In this document: positions 45,247-55,205 of the stretch, piece after piece
Layout: the number at the start of each line of letters is the position of its first letter
How positions within the stretch are numbered: the stretch's first letter is position 1
Assembly (NCBI RefSeq): GCF_008001015.1
Contig: NZ_CP042862.1
Span: 2,418,001-2,482,000, forward strand
Direction: 5' to 3'
DNA: 64,000 nucleotides
Source: Serinicoccus profundi
GTDB lineage: Bacteria; Actinomycetota; Actinomycetes; Actinomycetales; Dermatophilaceae
The notes under the pieces: model-generated
What the model saw: only the letters and a program-made list of their open reading frames with translations
Databases searched by the model: none
Told to the model about the DNA's origin: nothing
Translations under genes and position numbers: made by a program

Positions 45247-45252
45247 TACGGT
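45247..45252 (+). promoter_or_regulatory. Leaderless-type -10 element TACGGT for xseB
   Basis: TACGGT, 6 nt, then the GTG at 45259. xseB therefore has its own promoter and no longer depends on xseA transcription. Confidence 0.6.
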
Positions 45253-45258
45253 GGAGCG

Positions 45259-45576
45259 GTGACCTCAGCACCTGATGCCAGCACGACCAGCGCCGACCTC
45301 ACCCCGGTCGCAGACCTCAGCTATGAGCAGGCACGGGACGAGCTCGTCGCGCTCGTGTCCAGGATCGAGTCCGGCCAGGTGCCGCTCGAGGAGGCCATGG
45401 CGCTGTGGGAGCGAGGCGAGGACCTGGCCGCCCACTGCCAGCACAAGCTGGACGTCGCGCAGGAGACGCTGGACCGCGCGACCGAGCGGGGTCAGACCCC
45501 CGGCTCCCCCAGCACGGACGACACGGGCGCCGACGAGGACACCACGATCGACGACGAGCCGACCGCGCAGGACTGA
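45259..45576 (+). CDS. xseB: Exodeoxyribonuclease VII small subunit
   Basis: 105 residues. The conserved XseB helical core is present at about residues 18-75: LSYEQARDELVALVSRIESG, VPLEEAMALWERGEDLAAHC and LDVAQETLDRA. It wraps the XseA coiled coil to complete the enzyme. The N-terminal 15 residues and the acidic tail (STDDTGADEDTTIDDEPTAQ) are variable additions. The GTG at 45259 follows a leaderless promoter. Its stop codon begins the 13-bp sequence that is repeated on the far side of the inserted VapBC module. Confidence 0.93.
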   Translation: MTSAPDASTTSADLTPVADLSYEQARDELVALVSRIESGQVPLEEAMALWERGEDLAAHCQHKLDVAQETLDRATERGQTPGSPSTDDTGADEDTTIDDEPTAQD

Positions 45577-45586
45577 GCGATCCGCT
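45574..45586. repeat. 13-bp direct repeat TGAGCGATCCGCT flanking vapBC (other copy 46426-46438)
   Basis: TGAGCGATCCGCT at 45574-45586 recurs at 46426-46438. The left copy starts with the xseB stop; the right copy runs into the DUF4245 stop. Deleting one copy plus the 839 bp between would place the convergent xseB and DUF4245 stops about 10 bp apart, the likely ancestral state. Confidence 0.7.
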
Positions 45587-45636
45587 CGCGAGTTCGGCGC
45601 CGCCGATCTCGCGCAGCACTGCCGCGGCCGGAGGGG

Positions 45637-46071
45637 TCAACCGGTCAGCGGATTGCGGACCCGGAGCTGGGGGAACCAGGAGAAGTCTCGGTCTGACGAC
45701 CACAACGCACCGACGCCGTGACCAAGGCAGATCGCCGCGATCCGCGCGTCGTTCACCTTGGGGCCGGCCACCCCGGGCACGCGCAGGAGCCCCGCCAGGA
45801 TCGACCCGTGGTCGGCCGTCTCCGACAGCACCCGCAGGGCGGGCAGCGCGAGCAAGGACTCGACGGCCTCGAGCGCTGCGGTAGGTGACGTCGGGGGGCG
45901 GTAGATGCGCGGGTGCGTCACCACCGCCAAGAACTCGTGCAGGCACGGCCAGGGGATCGCCCAGGCGCCGCGCCCGGTGGCGAGCCCCCGCAGTGCCTGG
46001 GCCGCCCGCTCGTGGTGGGGGCTGTCTGTGCGGTGCGCGTAGACGAGGACGTTGGTGTCGACCGCGATCAC
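45637..46071 (-). CDS. vapC: VapC-type toxin, PIN-domain ribonuclease
   Basis: 144 residues. PIN-domain acidic residues: the first Asp in MIAVDTNVLVYAHR (residue 5), the Glu in CLHEFLAVVTHP (near 45), Asp in KVNDARIAAICL (near 108) and the last in SSDRDFSWFPQL (near 127), so the metal site is complete. PIN toxins cleave RNA, often tRNA or rRNA; the target is not predictable. The GTG at 46071 overlaps the antitoxin stop as GTGA, the usual antitoxin-first coupling. Part of an insertion bounded by a 13-bp direct repeat. Confidence 0.88.
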   Translation of the reverse strand: MIAVDTNVLVYAHRTDSPHHERAAQALRGLATGRGAWAIPWPCLHEFLAVVTHPRIYRPPTSPTAALEAVESLLALPALRVLSETADHGSILAGLLRVPGVAGPKVNDARIAAICLGHGVGALWSSDRDFSWFPQLRVRNPLTG

Positions 46072-46301
46072 GAGGGGAACCCGTAGGACCGGTCCACCAC
46101 GTCCTCGGGTGCCAGCGCGGCGACCAGCCCCTGCCCATCCATCGTGGGGAAGTGGAAGTCGACCTCGACGGCGGCACCGCGCCGATCGACCTCCGCCCGA
46201 AGGCCGGCCACGACGAGTTCCCGGAGCGTCGCTCCCGAGCGCGCGGCGACTCCCTTCGCCTCGAGCGCCAAGGCGTCGGGGATATCGATCGTCGTCTTCA
46301 T
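46068..46301 (-). CDS. vapB: VapB-type antitoxin
   Basis: 77 residues. The N-terminus MKTTIDIPDALALEAKGVAA and RSGATLRELVVAGLRAEVDR is a ribbon-helix-helix DNA-binding fold, and the C-terminal part (AVEVDFHFPTMDGQGLVAAL, DVVDRSYGF) is the toxin-binding tail. The ATG at 46301 is selected because the strand MKTTIDIP is the standard RHH start; the longer frame upstream is not family-like. Its stop overlaps the vapC GTG. The 125 bp upstream contain TACGGG repeated at about 10-bp spacing (around 46316-46331), a possible RHH operator. Confidence 0.85.
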   Translation of the reverse strand: MKTTIDIPDALALEAKGVAARSGATLRELVVAGLRAEVDRRGAAVEVDFHFPTMDGQGLVAALAPEDVVDRSYGFPS

Positions 46302-46436
46302 ACGGGTGACCGCATCACCAGACCCGTACTCCCGTATCGCAAGGCCGGTCACTCGCCGCCACGGCTCAGCCTGGACGCACCACCAGACCTCGGCGACGGC
46401 GGCCACCCGGCGACTGCTCAGGGATTGAGCGATCCG

Positions 46437-47045
46437 CTAGTCGCGGACCTCGATCGAGGCGAGGAGCTCGGCGGCCTCGGCCTCACTCGCCGTGCCGTGG
46501 ACGACCACGGTGGTGCCGTCGGTCTCCTCGGGCCCGAGCAGCCAGGCGTTCTCGGCGTTGCCGGACTCCGCCTCCCACACGGTCCAGGAGTGATCACCCG
46601 TGGGCCCGGACAACGGGGTCGCGCCGGTCTCCTGCGCCCCCGTCAGCACGGCGTCCCGCCAGGCGGTACCGACGTCCGCGCCCTGGTGGATGGCGAGGTA
46701 CTCCCCCTGCGGCGTGACGTAGGAGACGTGCCAGGTCGGCGCCTGCTCCAGCGGCTCGTACCACGCGACGGTAGGTGTCCACCCCTCGCCCGGGTCGGGC
46801 ACCCACACCGGCCACTCCGCCTGCGCCGCGGCATACGAGGCGGTCGTCCCGACCTCGACCCTGCGCGGCGTCTGCTCGGTCGGGTTGTAGGTCAGCGACC
46901 ACCAGACGAGGACGATCGCGAGCACCAGCAGGGTGGAGTAGACCATGTTGCGCACTGTGTAGGACGCCAGCCGCGCCCGCCGACGGTCGGGGGCGGGGCC
47001 GGGGCCGGCCGCCTGCCCGGGGGTGGTCTGCGATGTGGTGCTCAC
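46437..47045 (-). CDS. DUF4245 family membrane-anchored protein
   Basis: 202 residues. One transmembrane segment after a basic stretch ([20 protein letters not shown], then [14 protein letters not shown]), then an extracytoplasmic domain with the family sequence [20 protein letters not shown] and GEYLAIHQG. The gene stands next to and divergent from glpX, the usual actinobacterial arrangement for DUF4245. Function unknown. The GTG at 47045 gives [11 protein letters not shown]. Its stop lies in the right copy of the 13-bp repeat that marks the VapBC insertion. Confidence 0.85.
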   Translation of the reverse strand: MSTTSQTTPGQAAGPGPAPDRRRARLASYTVRNMVYSTLLVLAIVLVWWSLTYNPTEQTPRRVEVGTTASYAAAQAEWPVWVPDPGEGWTPTVAWYEPLEQAPTWHVSYVTPQGEYLAIHQGADVGTAWRDAVLTGAQETGATPLSGPTGDHSWTVWEAESGNAENAWLLGPEETDGTTVVVHGTASEAEAAELLASIEVRD

Positions 47046-47133
47046 CCCTCTATGGTCGCACCTCGACGCCCCGGCGCGGAGCGGAGCGCACCCGCTAGGG
47101 TGGCTACAGCACCGTCTCGACCCAGGAGGGCCC

Positions 47134-48156
47134 ATGGCCGACCGCTCACCGAAGACCACCGACCAGGTCCTCCCGGATCGCAACCTCGCGCTCGAGCTCG
47201 TGCGGGTCACCGAGGCCGCAGCCCTGGCCGCCGGTCGCTGGGTGGGGCGCGGCGACAAGATCCTTGCTGACAACGCCGCCGTCGAGGCCATGCGCAAGGT
47301 CATCTCCAAGGTCGCCATGGATGGCGTCGTCGTCATCGGGGAGGGGGAGAAGGACGAGGCCCCGATGCTCTTCAACGGCGAGCAGGTCGGCGACGGCACC
47401 GGGCCCGCGGTGGACGTCGCGGTGGACCCGATCGACGGCACCACCCCCACCGCCAAGGGCATGGACAACTCGATCGCCGTGATGGCGGTGTCCGAGCGAG
47501 GCACGATGTACGACCCGTCCGCGGTGTTCTACATGGACAAGCTCGTCGTCGGTGCCGACGTGGCCGACCGCGTCGACATCCGGCTGCCGGTCGGCGAGAA
47601 CCTCCGCCGCATCGCGCGCGCCAAGAAGAGGTATGTCGAGGACCTCACCGTCATCATGCTGGACCGGCCGCGGCACGACCGTTACACCCAGGAGGTGCGT
47701 GAGGCGGGCGCCCGGCTGCGCTTCATCACCGACGGTGACGTCGCCGCCGCCATCGCCGCCGCCCGCGAGGACTCCTCCGTCGACATGCTCATCGGCATCG
47801 GCGGGACCCCCGAGGGCATCATCACCGCGTGCGCCATGAAGGCCATGGGCGGTGTCATCCAGGGCCGCCTCTGGCCCAAGGACGACGACGAGCGGCAGAA
47901 GGCGATCGACGCCGGCCACGACCTGGACCGCGTCCTGTCCACCGACGACCTCGTCACCGGCGACAACTGCTTCTTCGTCGCCACCGGCATCACCACCGGC
48001 GAGCTCCTGCGCGGCGTGCGCTACGGCTCCGGCACCGCGGTCACCCAGTCGCTGGTCATGCGCTCGCGCTCGGGCACCATCCGCGAGATCACCTCCCACC
48101 ACCGCCTCGACAAGGTGGCCTCCATCGCCGACGCCCTGTCTCCGGACGCGCTCTGA
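47134..48156 (+). CDS. glpX: Class II fructose-1,6-bisphosphatase
   Basis: Gluconeogenic phosphatase, 340 residues; the main FBPase of actinobacteria. The catalytic metal-binding block [20 protein letters not shown] and the N-terminal [20 protein letters not shown] with its acidic residues are intact, and [20 protein letters not shown] is the substrate/AMP-site region. The ATG at 47134 has AGGAGG 5 nt upstream; a -10 TAGGGT lies at 47096-47101. Its last base overlaps the first base of the next kinase gene (TGATG). Confidence 0.95.
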   Translation: MADRSPKTTDQVLPDRNLALELVRVTEAAALAAGRWVGRGDKILADNAAVEAMRKVISKVAMDGVVVIGEGEKDEAPMLFNGEQVGDGTGPAVDVAVDPIDGTTPTAKGMDNSIAVMAVSERGTMYDPSAVFYMDKLVVGADVADRVDIRLPVGENLRRIARAKKRYVEDLTVIMLDRPRHDRYTQEVREAGARLRFITDGDVAAAIAAAREDSSVDMLIGIGGTPEGIITACAMKAMGGVIQGRLWPKDDDERQKAIDAGHDLDRVLSTDDLVTGDNCFFVATGITTGELLRGVRYGSGTAVTQSLVMRSRSGTIREITSHHRLDKVASIADALSPDAL

Positions 48157-49088
48157 TGGCGGCCGTGCTCACGGTCGGCGAGGCCCTCATCGACATCGTC
48201 GTCCCGCACGGCGACGCCGAGCGCAGCGAGCACGTCGGCGGATCCCCCGCCAACGTCGCCATCGGCGTCGCGGCGCTCGGTCACGAGAGCCGCCTCACGG
48301 CATACCTTGGCGAGGACGAGCACGGCGACCGGGTCCGCGAGCACGTCGAGAGGTATGGCGTGACCCTCACCGAGGGTTCGACCGCGGCAACGCGCACCTC
48401 CACCGCGACCGCGCACCTCGACGCCGACGCCGTCGCGACCTACGACTTCGACCTCTCCTGGGAGGTCGGACCCCAGGACCTCACGGGCACCGGGCATGTC
48501 CACACCGGCTCCATCGCCGCCACCCTCGAGCCCGGCGGGTCGGCCGTCGTCGAGCTCATCGAGCGCGCTCGTTCCCAGGCCACCGTGTCCTACGACCCCA
48601 ACGCACGCCCCTCCATCATGGGCAGTCCCGAGGACGCCCGCGGGCGCATCGAGGAGTGCATCGGCCGCAGCGACGTCGTCAAGGCCAGCCTCGAGGACGT
48701 CGAGTGGCTCTACGGCGGCGGCGAGGAGGCCGACGTGGTCGAGATCGTCCACCGGTGGGGCCAGCTCGGCCCCCACCTGGTGGTCGTCACCCGCGGTGGC
48801 GAGGGTGCCGTCGTGCACCTCTCCCGCGACGACACCACGCTGGAGCTGCCCTCGCTCACCGTCCAGGTCATCGACACCGTCGGCGCCGGAGACTCCTTCA
48901 TGTCCGGGCTGGTCAGCGGCCTGCTCGACGCCCAGCTCCTGGGGTCGCCGGAGGCCCGGCTGCGGCTCGCCCGCGCCGAGCTGGAGGACATCGCCCCGGC
49001 TCTCGAGCGCGCCGTCGCCTGCGCCGGGTGGACGGTGGCCCGCGCCGGTGCAGCGGCACCCACCCGCCGGGACCTCGGCATCGCCTGA
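48156..49088 (+). CDS. PfkB-family carbohydrate kinase (fructokinase-like)
   Basis: 310 residues of the ribokinase/PfkB family. N-terminal signature region VGGSPANVAIGVAALGHESR (substrate GG and NVA motif), late catalytic signature DTVGAGDSFMSGLVSGL (Asp base near residue 250), and SYDPNARPSIM typical of fructokinase-like members. It probably phosphorylates fructose or a related sugar; with glpX next door, sugar-phosphate metabolism is a sensible context, but specificity is inferred. ATG at 48156 overlaps the glpX stop by one base, so translation is coupled. Confidence 0.88.
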   Translation: MAAVLTVGEALIDIVVPHGDAERSEHVGGSPANVAIGVAALGHESRLTAYLGEDEHGDRVREHVERYGVTLTEGSTAATRTSTATAHLDADAVATYDFDLSWEVGPQDLTGTGHVHTGSIAATLEPGGSAVVELIERARSQATVSYDPNARPSIMGSPEDARGRIEECIGRSDVVKASLEDVEWLYGGGEEADVVEIVHRWGQLGPHLVVVTRGGEGAVVHLSRDDTTLELPSLTVQVIDTVGAGDSFMSGLVSGLLDAQLLGSPEARLRLARAELEDIAPALERAVACAGWTVARAGAAAPTRRDLGIA

Positions 49089-49127
49089 GCCTCGGCCGGA
49101 CCTTCCGTCCTCGCGGGCCTCACCCAC

Positions 49128-49133
49128 TAGGCT
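49128..49133 (+). promoter_or_regulatory. -10 element TAGGCT close to the carbonic anhydrase start
   Basis: TAGGCT, 8 nt, then the ATG at 49142, without a ribosome site; a near-leaderless transcript. Confidence 0.5.
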
Positions 49134-49141
49134 GCAGAGCC

Positions 49142-49681
49142 ATGGACCGCACCACCTCCACCCCCGTCCCGACCGCGACCTCCACCGCCTTCGACGACCT
49201 CCTGGACGCCAACGAGTCCTTCGCCACCGAGCACGCGGCGGAGCTCGAGGGCTTCGACGGCGTCGCGCGGGCCGGGGTCGCGATCGTCACCTGCATGGAC
49301 TCCCGCATCCAGCCGCTGCAGATGCTCGGGCTGACCCACGGTGACGCCAAGATCTTCCGCAACCCGGGCGGCCGGGTCACCGACGCCGCCCTGGAGGCCC
49401 TCGTGCTCGGGGTCCATCTCCTCGGCGTCGAGCGGATCCTCGTCATCCCCCACACCCGCTGCGCCATGACCCTCAAGACCGAGAACGAGCTGCGCGAGAC
49501 CATCTCCGAGCTCTCCGGCATCGACGCGTGGTTCCAGCGCTTCCACGTGGTCACCGACCAGGAGGCTGCGCTGGCCGAGGACGTCCACCGCGTCACCAGC
49601 CACCCGCTCATCCAGGGCCGTGCCGAGGTCGGTGGCTTCCGCTACGACGTCGACACGGGGCGCCTCACGCGACTGGTCTAG
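49142..49681 (+). CDS. Beta-class carbonic anhydrase
   Basis: 179 residues. Zinc ligands and the Asp-Arg pair are present: C51 and D53-S-R in VTCMDSRIQ, H104 and C107 in PHTRCAMT. The length and the GDAKIFRNPGGRVTDAALEAL segment place it in the short type II (EcCA-unlike) branch of actinobacterial beta-CAs. It hydrates CO2 to bicarbonate. The N-terminal 15 residues are Thr/Pro-rich and variable. The next gene, a MauE-thioredoxin protein, starts 7 nt after the stop, suggesting co-transcription. Confidence 0.92.
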   Translation: MDRTTSTPVPTATSTAFDDLLDANESFATEHAAELEGFDGVARAGVAIVTCMDSRIQPLQMLGLTHGDAKIFRNPGGRVTDAALEALVLGVHLLGVERILVIPHTRCAMTLKTENELRETISELSGIDAWFQRFHVVTDQEAALAEDVHRVTSHPLIQGRAEVGGFRYDVDTGRLTRLV

Positions 49682-49688
49682 CCGCGCC

Positions 49689-50627
49689 GTGCCCGCCGCG
49701 CTCTCCCTGGCCCCGCTCGCCCTGGCGGTCGTGCTCGGCCTCTCGGGCCTGGCGAAGCTGCCGGCCCCCGACGCCACCGCCGACATGGTGCGAGCCCTGC
49801 GGCTGCCCCGCCTGCTCGGGCCGCGAGCCGTCGCCCGGGCCCTCCCCTGGGTCGAGATCGCCACCGCCGTGCTCCTCCTGTCACCGTGGCCCTGGTCGTA
49901 TGCCGTCGGTGCCGGGTCGGCGCTGCTGCTCTGCCTCGCCTTCACGGCCGTGGTCGCCCACGCGCTGCGGCTGGACCCGCGCCCGGACTGCGCCTGCTTC
50001 GGCGCGGTCGGCGACCACCGCATCAGCGCCCGCACCCTCGCCCGCAACCTCCTGCTGGCCGCGCTGGCACTCGGCGCAGGTCTGGTCGCGCTGGGCGGGG
50101 GAAGCCTCTGGACGCTGGTGGGCGACTACACAGCCCGGGACCGGTGGTGGCTGGCGCTCGCCCTCGTGACGGCCGCGGCACTCGTCCTCGTCCTCGCGCG
50201 CTCGGGCCGGCGCCCCTCGCCCCAGGGCACGGTGAGCCTCCCGGACGCGCCCCTGGTCGACCGGGACCTCGACACGCTGACCCTGCGCACGCTCGGGATC
50301 ATCCGTCCCCAGGTCGTGGTGCTCGTGAACTGCTGGTGCGGGCCGACCTTCGAGGTCCTCGAGCGGCTCCCCCGCTGGCGCGCGCAGCACCCCGATCTCG
50401 GCGTGCACCTCGTCCACACGCACCCGCCGTGGTCCGAGCCGCGCGCGGCCGACCTACCGGACCTCTGGTGGGACCCCGGGGCCCAGCTGCACGAGGCGCT
50501 GAGCGCCGGGTGGCAGCCCACCGGGGTGCTGCTCGACGCGGACGGTCTGCTCGCCGGCCCGGTGTCGGGCATCGAGGCGATCGAGGGTCTGCTGGACTAC
50601 AACGAGAGCCGGTCGCGGACGACCTGA
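49689..50627 (+). CDS. MauE-type redox membrane protein fused to a thioredoxin-like domain
   Basis: 312 residues. The N-terminal half is MauE/DoxX-like with about five helices, including [20 protein letters not shown] and the conserved cysteine segment [11 protein letters not shown] after helix 3. The C-terminal half, from about residue 180, has a thioredoxin-like fold ([20 protein letters not shown]), where the usual CxxC appears as CWC followed by GPT, so a standard dithiol active site is lacking. MauE proteins help form disulfides in the periplasm. The GTG at 49689 is next to the carbonic anhydrase stop. Its last 31 bp overlap the 3' end of convergent glmM. Confidence 0.8.
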   Translation: MPAALSLAPLALAVVLGLSGLAKLPAPDATADMVRALRLPRLLGPRAVARALPWVEIATAVLLLSPWPWSYAVGAGSALLLCLAFTAVVAHALRLDPRPDCACFGAVGDHRISARTLARNLLLAALALGAGLVALGGGSLWTLVGDYTARDRWWLALALVTAAALVLVLARSGRRPSPQGTVSLPDAPLVDRDLDTLTLRTLGIIRPQVVVLVNCWCGPTFEVLERLPRWRAQHPDLGVHLVHTHPPWSEPRAADLPDLWWDPGAQLHEALSAGWQPTGVLLDADGLLAGPVSGIEAIEGLLDYNESRSRTT

Positions 50628-51943
50628 GCCAGCCGCTCGGCGCAGGATGCCGCCCGCTCGGATGTGTCCGCCTCGACCATCACCCGCACGACGGGCTCGG
50701 TGCCGGACTTGCGCAGCAGCACCCGGCCGGCCTCGCCGAGCTCGGCCTCGATGGCGGCGACCTCACGGGCCACGCCCTCGTCCTGCCCGACGCGGTCCTT
50801 GTCGACACCCTTGACATTGACGAGCACCTGCGGCATCCGGGTCATGACCGAGGCGAGCTCGTGCAGGGGCCGACCGGAGGAGACCACCCGCTGGGCCAGC
50901 GCCAGCGCGGTGAGCACGCCGTCGCCGGTGGTCCCGTGCTCGAGCATGATGACGTGGCCGGACTGCTCCCCGCCCAGGGAGTAGGAGTGCGCGCGCATCT
51001 CCTCCAGGACGTACCGGTCCCCGACCGAGGTCTGGACGACCCGAACCCCTTCGCGCTCCATGGCCTGCAGCAGACCGAGGTTGCTCATGACGGTCGCCAC
51101 GAGCGTGCCGTCGCGCAGCTCGCCCCGCTCGTGCATGCTCACGGCGAGGATGGCCATGATCTGGTCGCCGTCGACCTGCTCCCCCCGGGCGTCGACCGCC
51201 AGGCACCGGTCCGCGTCACCGTCGAAGGCCACACCCATGTCGGCCCCACGGAGCCGCACGGCCTCCTGCAGCTGGTCGAGGTAGGTCGAGCCGGCCCCGT
51301 CGTTGATGTTGAGGCCGTTGGGGTCGGCGCCGATGACGTCCACCGTCGCCCCGGCCCGACGGAAGACCTCGGGCCCGACCTCTGCGGCGGCACCGTTGGC
51401 CGCGTCGATGACGATCCGCAGGCCGTCCAACCGCCCGGGCGCGGCATCCAGCAGGTGCTCGATGTAGAACTCCGCCCCCCGCTGGAACGGCCGGATGCGG
51501 CCGACACCGGCGCCCGTGGGCCGCTCCCACTCCACGCCCATCCGCTCGGAGATGCGGTCCTCGATCTCGTCGGCGAGCTTGTGGCCGCCGCTGGCGAAGA
51601 ACTTCAGGCCGTTGTCCGGCATGGCGTTGTGCGAGGCCGAGAGCATCGCCCCCATCTCGGCGTTCATCCGATGGGTGAGGAAGGCGATCGCCGGTGTGGG
51701 CAGGACCCCGGCGTCGAGCACGTCCACACCGGCCGACGCGAGCCCGGCCATGACGGCGGCCGACAGGAACTCTCCCGAGGCCCGGGGGTCGCGGCCCACG
51801 ACCGCGGTGGCGCGGTTGCCACCGAAGACGCTGTGCCCGCCCAGCTCGTGCGCCACCGCCACCGAGAGGTCCAGAGCCAGCTCTGCGGTGATGTCCTTGT
51901 TGGCCAGGCCACGCACCCCGTCGGTGCCGAAGAGCCGTCCCAT
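50597..51943 (-). CDS. glmM: Phosphoglucosamine mutase
   Basis: 448 residues. Converts glucosamine-6-phosphate to glucosamine-1-phosphate for UDP-GlcNAc and peptidoglycan synthesis. Start [20 protein letters not shown] is diagnostic; the phosphoserine loop is [11 protein letters not shown] (Ser near 104), the metal loop is [12 protein letters not shown], the sugar loop [10 protein letters not shown] and the phosphate-binding loop [14 protein letters not shown]. The ATG at 51943 is the family start; the longer upstream frame is not conserved. In actinobacteria it follows rpsI/rplM, but here a subtilisin gene separates them; the 256-bp gap to that gene holds a GTATGCC octamer and no other clear feature. 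Confidence 0.96.
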   Translation of the reverse strand: MGRLFGTDGVRGLANKDITAELALDLSVAVAHELGGHSVFGGNRATAVVGRDPRASGEFLSAAVMAGLASAGVDVLDAGVLPTPAIAFLTHRMNAEMGAMLSASHNAMPDNGLKFFASGGHKLADEIEDRISERMGVEWERPTGAGVGRIRPFQRGAEFYIEHLLDAAPGRLDGLRIVIDAANGAAAEVGPEVFRRAGATVDVIGADPNGLNINDGAGSTYLDQLQEAVRLRGADMGVAFDGDADRCLAVDARGEQVDGDQIMAILAVSMHERGELRDGTLVATVMSNLGLLQAMEREGVRVVQTSVGDRYVLEEMRAHSYSLGGEQSGHVIMLEHGTTGDGVLTALALAQRVVSSGRPLHELASVMTRMPQVLVNVKGVDKDRVGQDEGVAREVAAIEAELGEAGRVLLRKSGTEPVVRVMVEADTSERAASCAERLAQVVRDRLSL

Positions 51944-52199
51944 GCTCGTCCTTGTCGTCGTGCGATCCCCAACGGGGCTGACAGGGCAGTATGCCGCACC
52001 TCCTCCCGCCGCGTGGCCTCGCCGTCCGTCCGGGGCGAGGGTCAAGAGGTGGTCTGGGACCGGTCAAGGACTGGTCAGGATCAGGTACAGGTTTGGTCTG
52101 GCGGGCACGGTCGGCGCGCTGCCGCGACTCTCCACGCGGCACTCTGGGCCGCGGCGGTCGCAACGGTGCGGCCACCATCCATGTCCTGAAGGAGAACTC

Positions 52200-53927
<1,728 letters not shown>

Positions 53928-53942
53928 CCCTGCCACACACGC

Positions 53943-53980
53943 GACAGGGGCCCGACACCGTGAGGTGTTGGGCCCCTGTC
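53943..53980. terminator. 17-bp hairpin with GTGA tetraloop between convergent genes
   Basis: Arms 53943-53959 and 53964-53980 pair over 17 bp with one G-U pair, around GTGA, a GNRA-type tetraloop. It starts 16 nt after the subtilisin stop and ends 59 nt beyond the rpsI stop, so it can end both transcripts. No T-tract. Confidence 0.75.
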
Positions 53981-54039
53981 GGGCTCTCGATGCCCGGTGT
54001 GCTCGCGCCCCCGAGGGAGACGCGGCCGCCGGGACCGGA

Positions 54040-54546
54040 TCAGCGCTTGCTGTACTGCGGCGCCTTGCGGGCCTTCTTGAGGCCGGCCTTCTTGCGCTCG
54101 GGCACACGGGCGTCACGGGTGAGCAGACCGGCCTTCTTCAGCGCGGGACGGTTGAGCTCGGCGTCCACGCCGTTGAGCGAGCGGGCCACACCGAGGCGGA
54201 CCGCACCGGCCTGGCCGGAGGGGCCACCACCGTGCACGCGGACGAGCACGTCGTAGGCGCCGTCCAGCTCCAGCAGGGTCAGGGCCTCGGCCGCGATCTG
54301 CTGGTGCACCTTGTTGGGGAAGTACTCGGCGAGGGTGCGCCCGTTGACGCGCCACTGGCCGGTGCCGGGCACGATGCGCACGCGAGCGACGGCCTGCTTG
54401 CGGCGACCGGTCCCGGCGCCCGGGGCGGAGGCCGAGGGCCGCTGCGCGGCAGCCTCGGGCGCCGCGCTGGACTCCGTGGTGTATTCGGAGACGGCGTTCT
54501 CGTCGAAGTCTGCGCCGTCGGCGGTGTCGATGTCGTTGACAGTCAT
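54040..54546 (-). CDS. rpsI: 30S ribosomal protein S9
   Basis: 168 residues, longer than the usual 130 because of an acidic actinobacterial N-terminal extension of about 45 residues ([20 protein letters not shown] and on). The S9 core runs from [17 protein letters not shown] to the end RKAPQYSKR, the tail that reaches the P-site t[22 protein letters not shown] is the family signature. The ATG at 54546 is chosen for the actinobacterial family start. It is 16 nt downstream of rplM in the standard L13-S9 operon. Confidence 0.97.
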   Translation of the reverse strand: MTVNDIDTADGADFDENAVSEYTTESSAAPEAAAQRPSASAPGAGTGRRKQAVARVRIVPGTGQWRVNGRTLAEYFPNKVHQQIAAEALTLLELDGAYDVLVRVHGGGPSGQAGAVRLGVARSLNGVDAELNRPALKKAGLLTRDARVPERKKAGLKKARKAPQYSKR

Positions 54547-54562
54547 AGGTGCTTCGGCTTCC

Positions 54563-55006
54563 TTACTGGGCGACCTGGGAGATGACGTACGGGACAGGCT
54601 GCTGGGCCGCGTGCGGGTGGGTCTCACCTGCGTAGACCTTGAGCTTGGAGAGCATCTGGCGCCCGAGCGAGTTCTTGGGGAGCATGCCGCGGACGGCCTT
54701 CTCCACGGCGCGGGTCGGGTGCTTCTCGAGCAGCTGCTCGTAGCTGTCGGCGCGGAGGCCGCCCGGGTAGCCGGAGTGGCGGTAGGCCTTCTTCTGCTCC
54801 AGCTTGGAGCCGGTCAGGGCCACCTTGTCGGCGTTGATGATGATGACGAAGTCGCCGGTGTCGACGTGGGGGGCGAAGATCGTCTTGTGCTTGCCGCGAA
54901 GCAGGATCGCGGTCTGGGACGCCAGGCGACCCAGGACGATGTCCCTGGCGTCGATGACGTGCCAGGCGCGGGTGACCTCGCTGGCCTTCGGGGAGTAGGT
55001 GCGCAT
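54563..55006 (-). CDS. rplM: 50S ribosomal protein L13
   Basis: 147 residues, normal length. Start [20 protein letters not shown], signature [19 protein letters not shown] and [20 protein letters not shown] are all present. AAGGTAGG ribosome site in front of the ATG at 55006. It is first in the L13-S9 operon and is driven by the promoter at 55048-55076. L13 autoregulation through its own leader is known in some bacteria; the 35-nt leader here shows nothing striking. Confidence 0.97.
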   Translation of the reverse strand: MRTYSPKASEVTRAWHVIDARDIVLGRLASQTAILLRGKHKTIFAPHVDTGDFVIIINADKVALTGSKLEQKKAYRHSGYPGGLRADSYEQLLEKHPTRAVEKAVRGMLPKNSLGRQMLSKLKVYAGETHPHAAQQPVPYVISQVAQ

Positions 55007-55047
55007 TCGCCTACCTTCTTCGAGAGTTGGTGATGGGCAACTGTTCA

Positions 55048-55076
55048 AGTCTACCGGCCGACCTGGACCCACCCAA
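55048..55076 (-). promoter_or_regulatory. rplM-rpsI promoter: TTGGGT, 17 bp, TAGACT
   Basis: On the minus strand TTGGGT (55076-55071) and TAGACT (55053-55048) are 17 bp apart, placing the start point near 55041, about 35 nt before the ribosome-site-bearing leader of rplM ends. Confidence 0.6.
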
Positions 55077-55134
55077 ACTCCTCGAACCTGCAGGTCAGAC
55101 CAGGTTTTCGGGGCTCTACGAGGCCGCTGCGGCG

Positions 55135-55181
55135 AGTTGTATGCACAACTATTGTGCACTGATCCGGGCCTGCCGTAGCCT
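55135..55181 (+). promoter_or_regulatory. Promoter with overlapping palindromic operators before the AI-2E-type permease
   Basis: AGTTGT-ATGC-ACAACT (55135-55150) and TGCACAA-CTA-TTGTGCA (55142-55158) interlock. The right arm covers a -35-like TTGTGC (55152-55157), followed 18 bp later by the -10 TAGCCT (55176-55181). Palindromes of this type are bound by MarR-like regulators; which protein acts here is unknown. The ArsR gene at 56371 is one candidate by linkage. Confidence 0.5.
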
Positions 55182-55205
55182 TGCTGACGTCGAAAGGAGC
55201 ACGCC

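Noticed and set aside
46302-46436. Extended N-terminus for the VapB antitoxin from 46406
   Set aside because: The extra 35 residues are not RHH-like and would precede the standard MKTTIDIP strand; the ATG at 46301 is the natural start.
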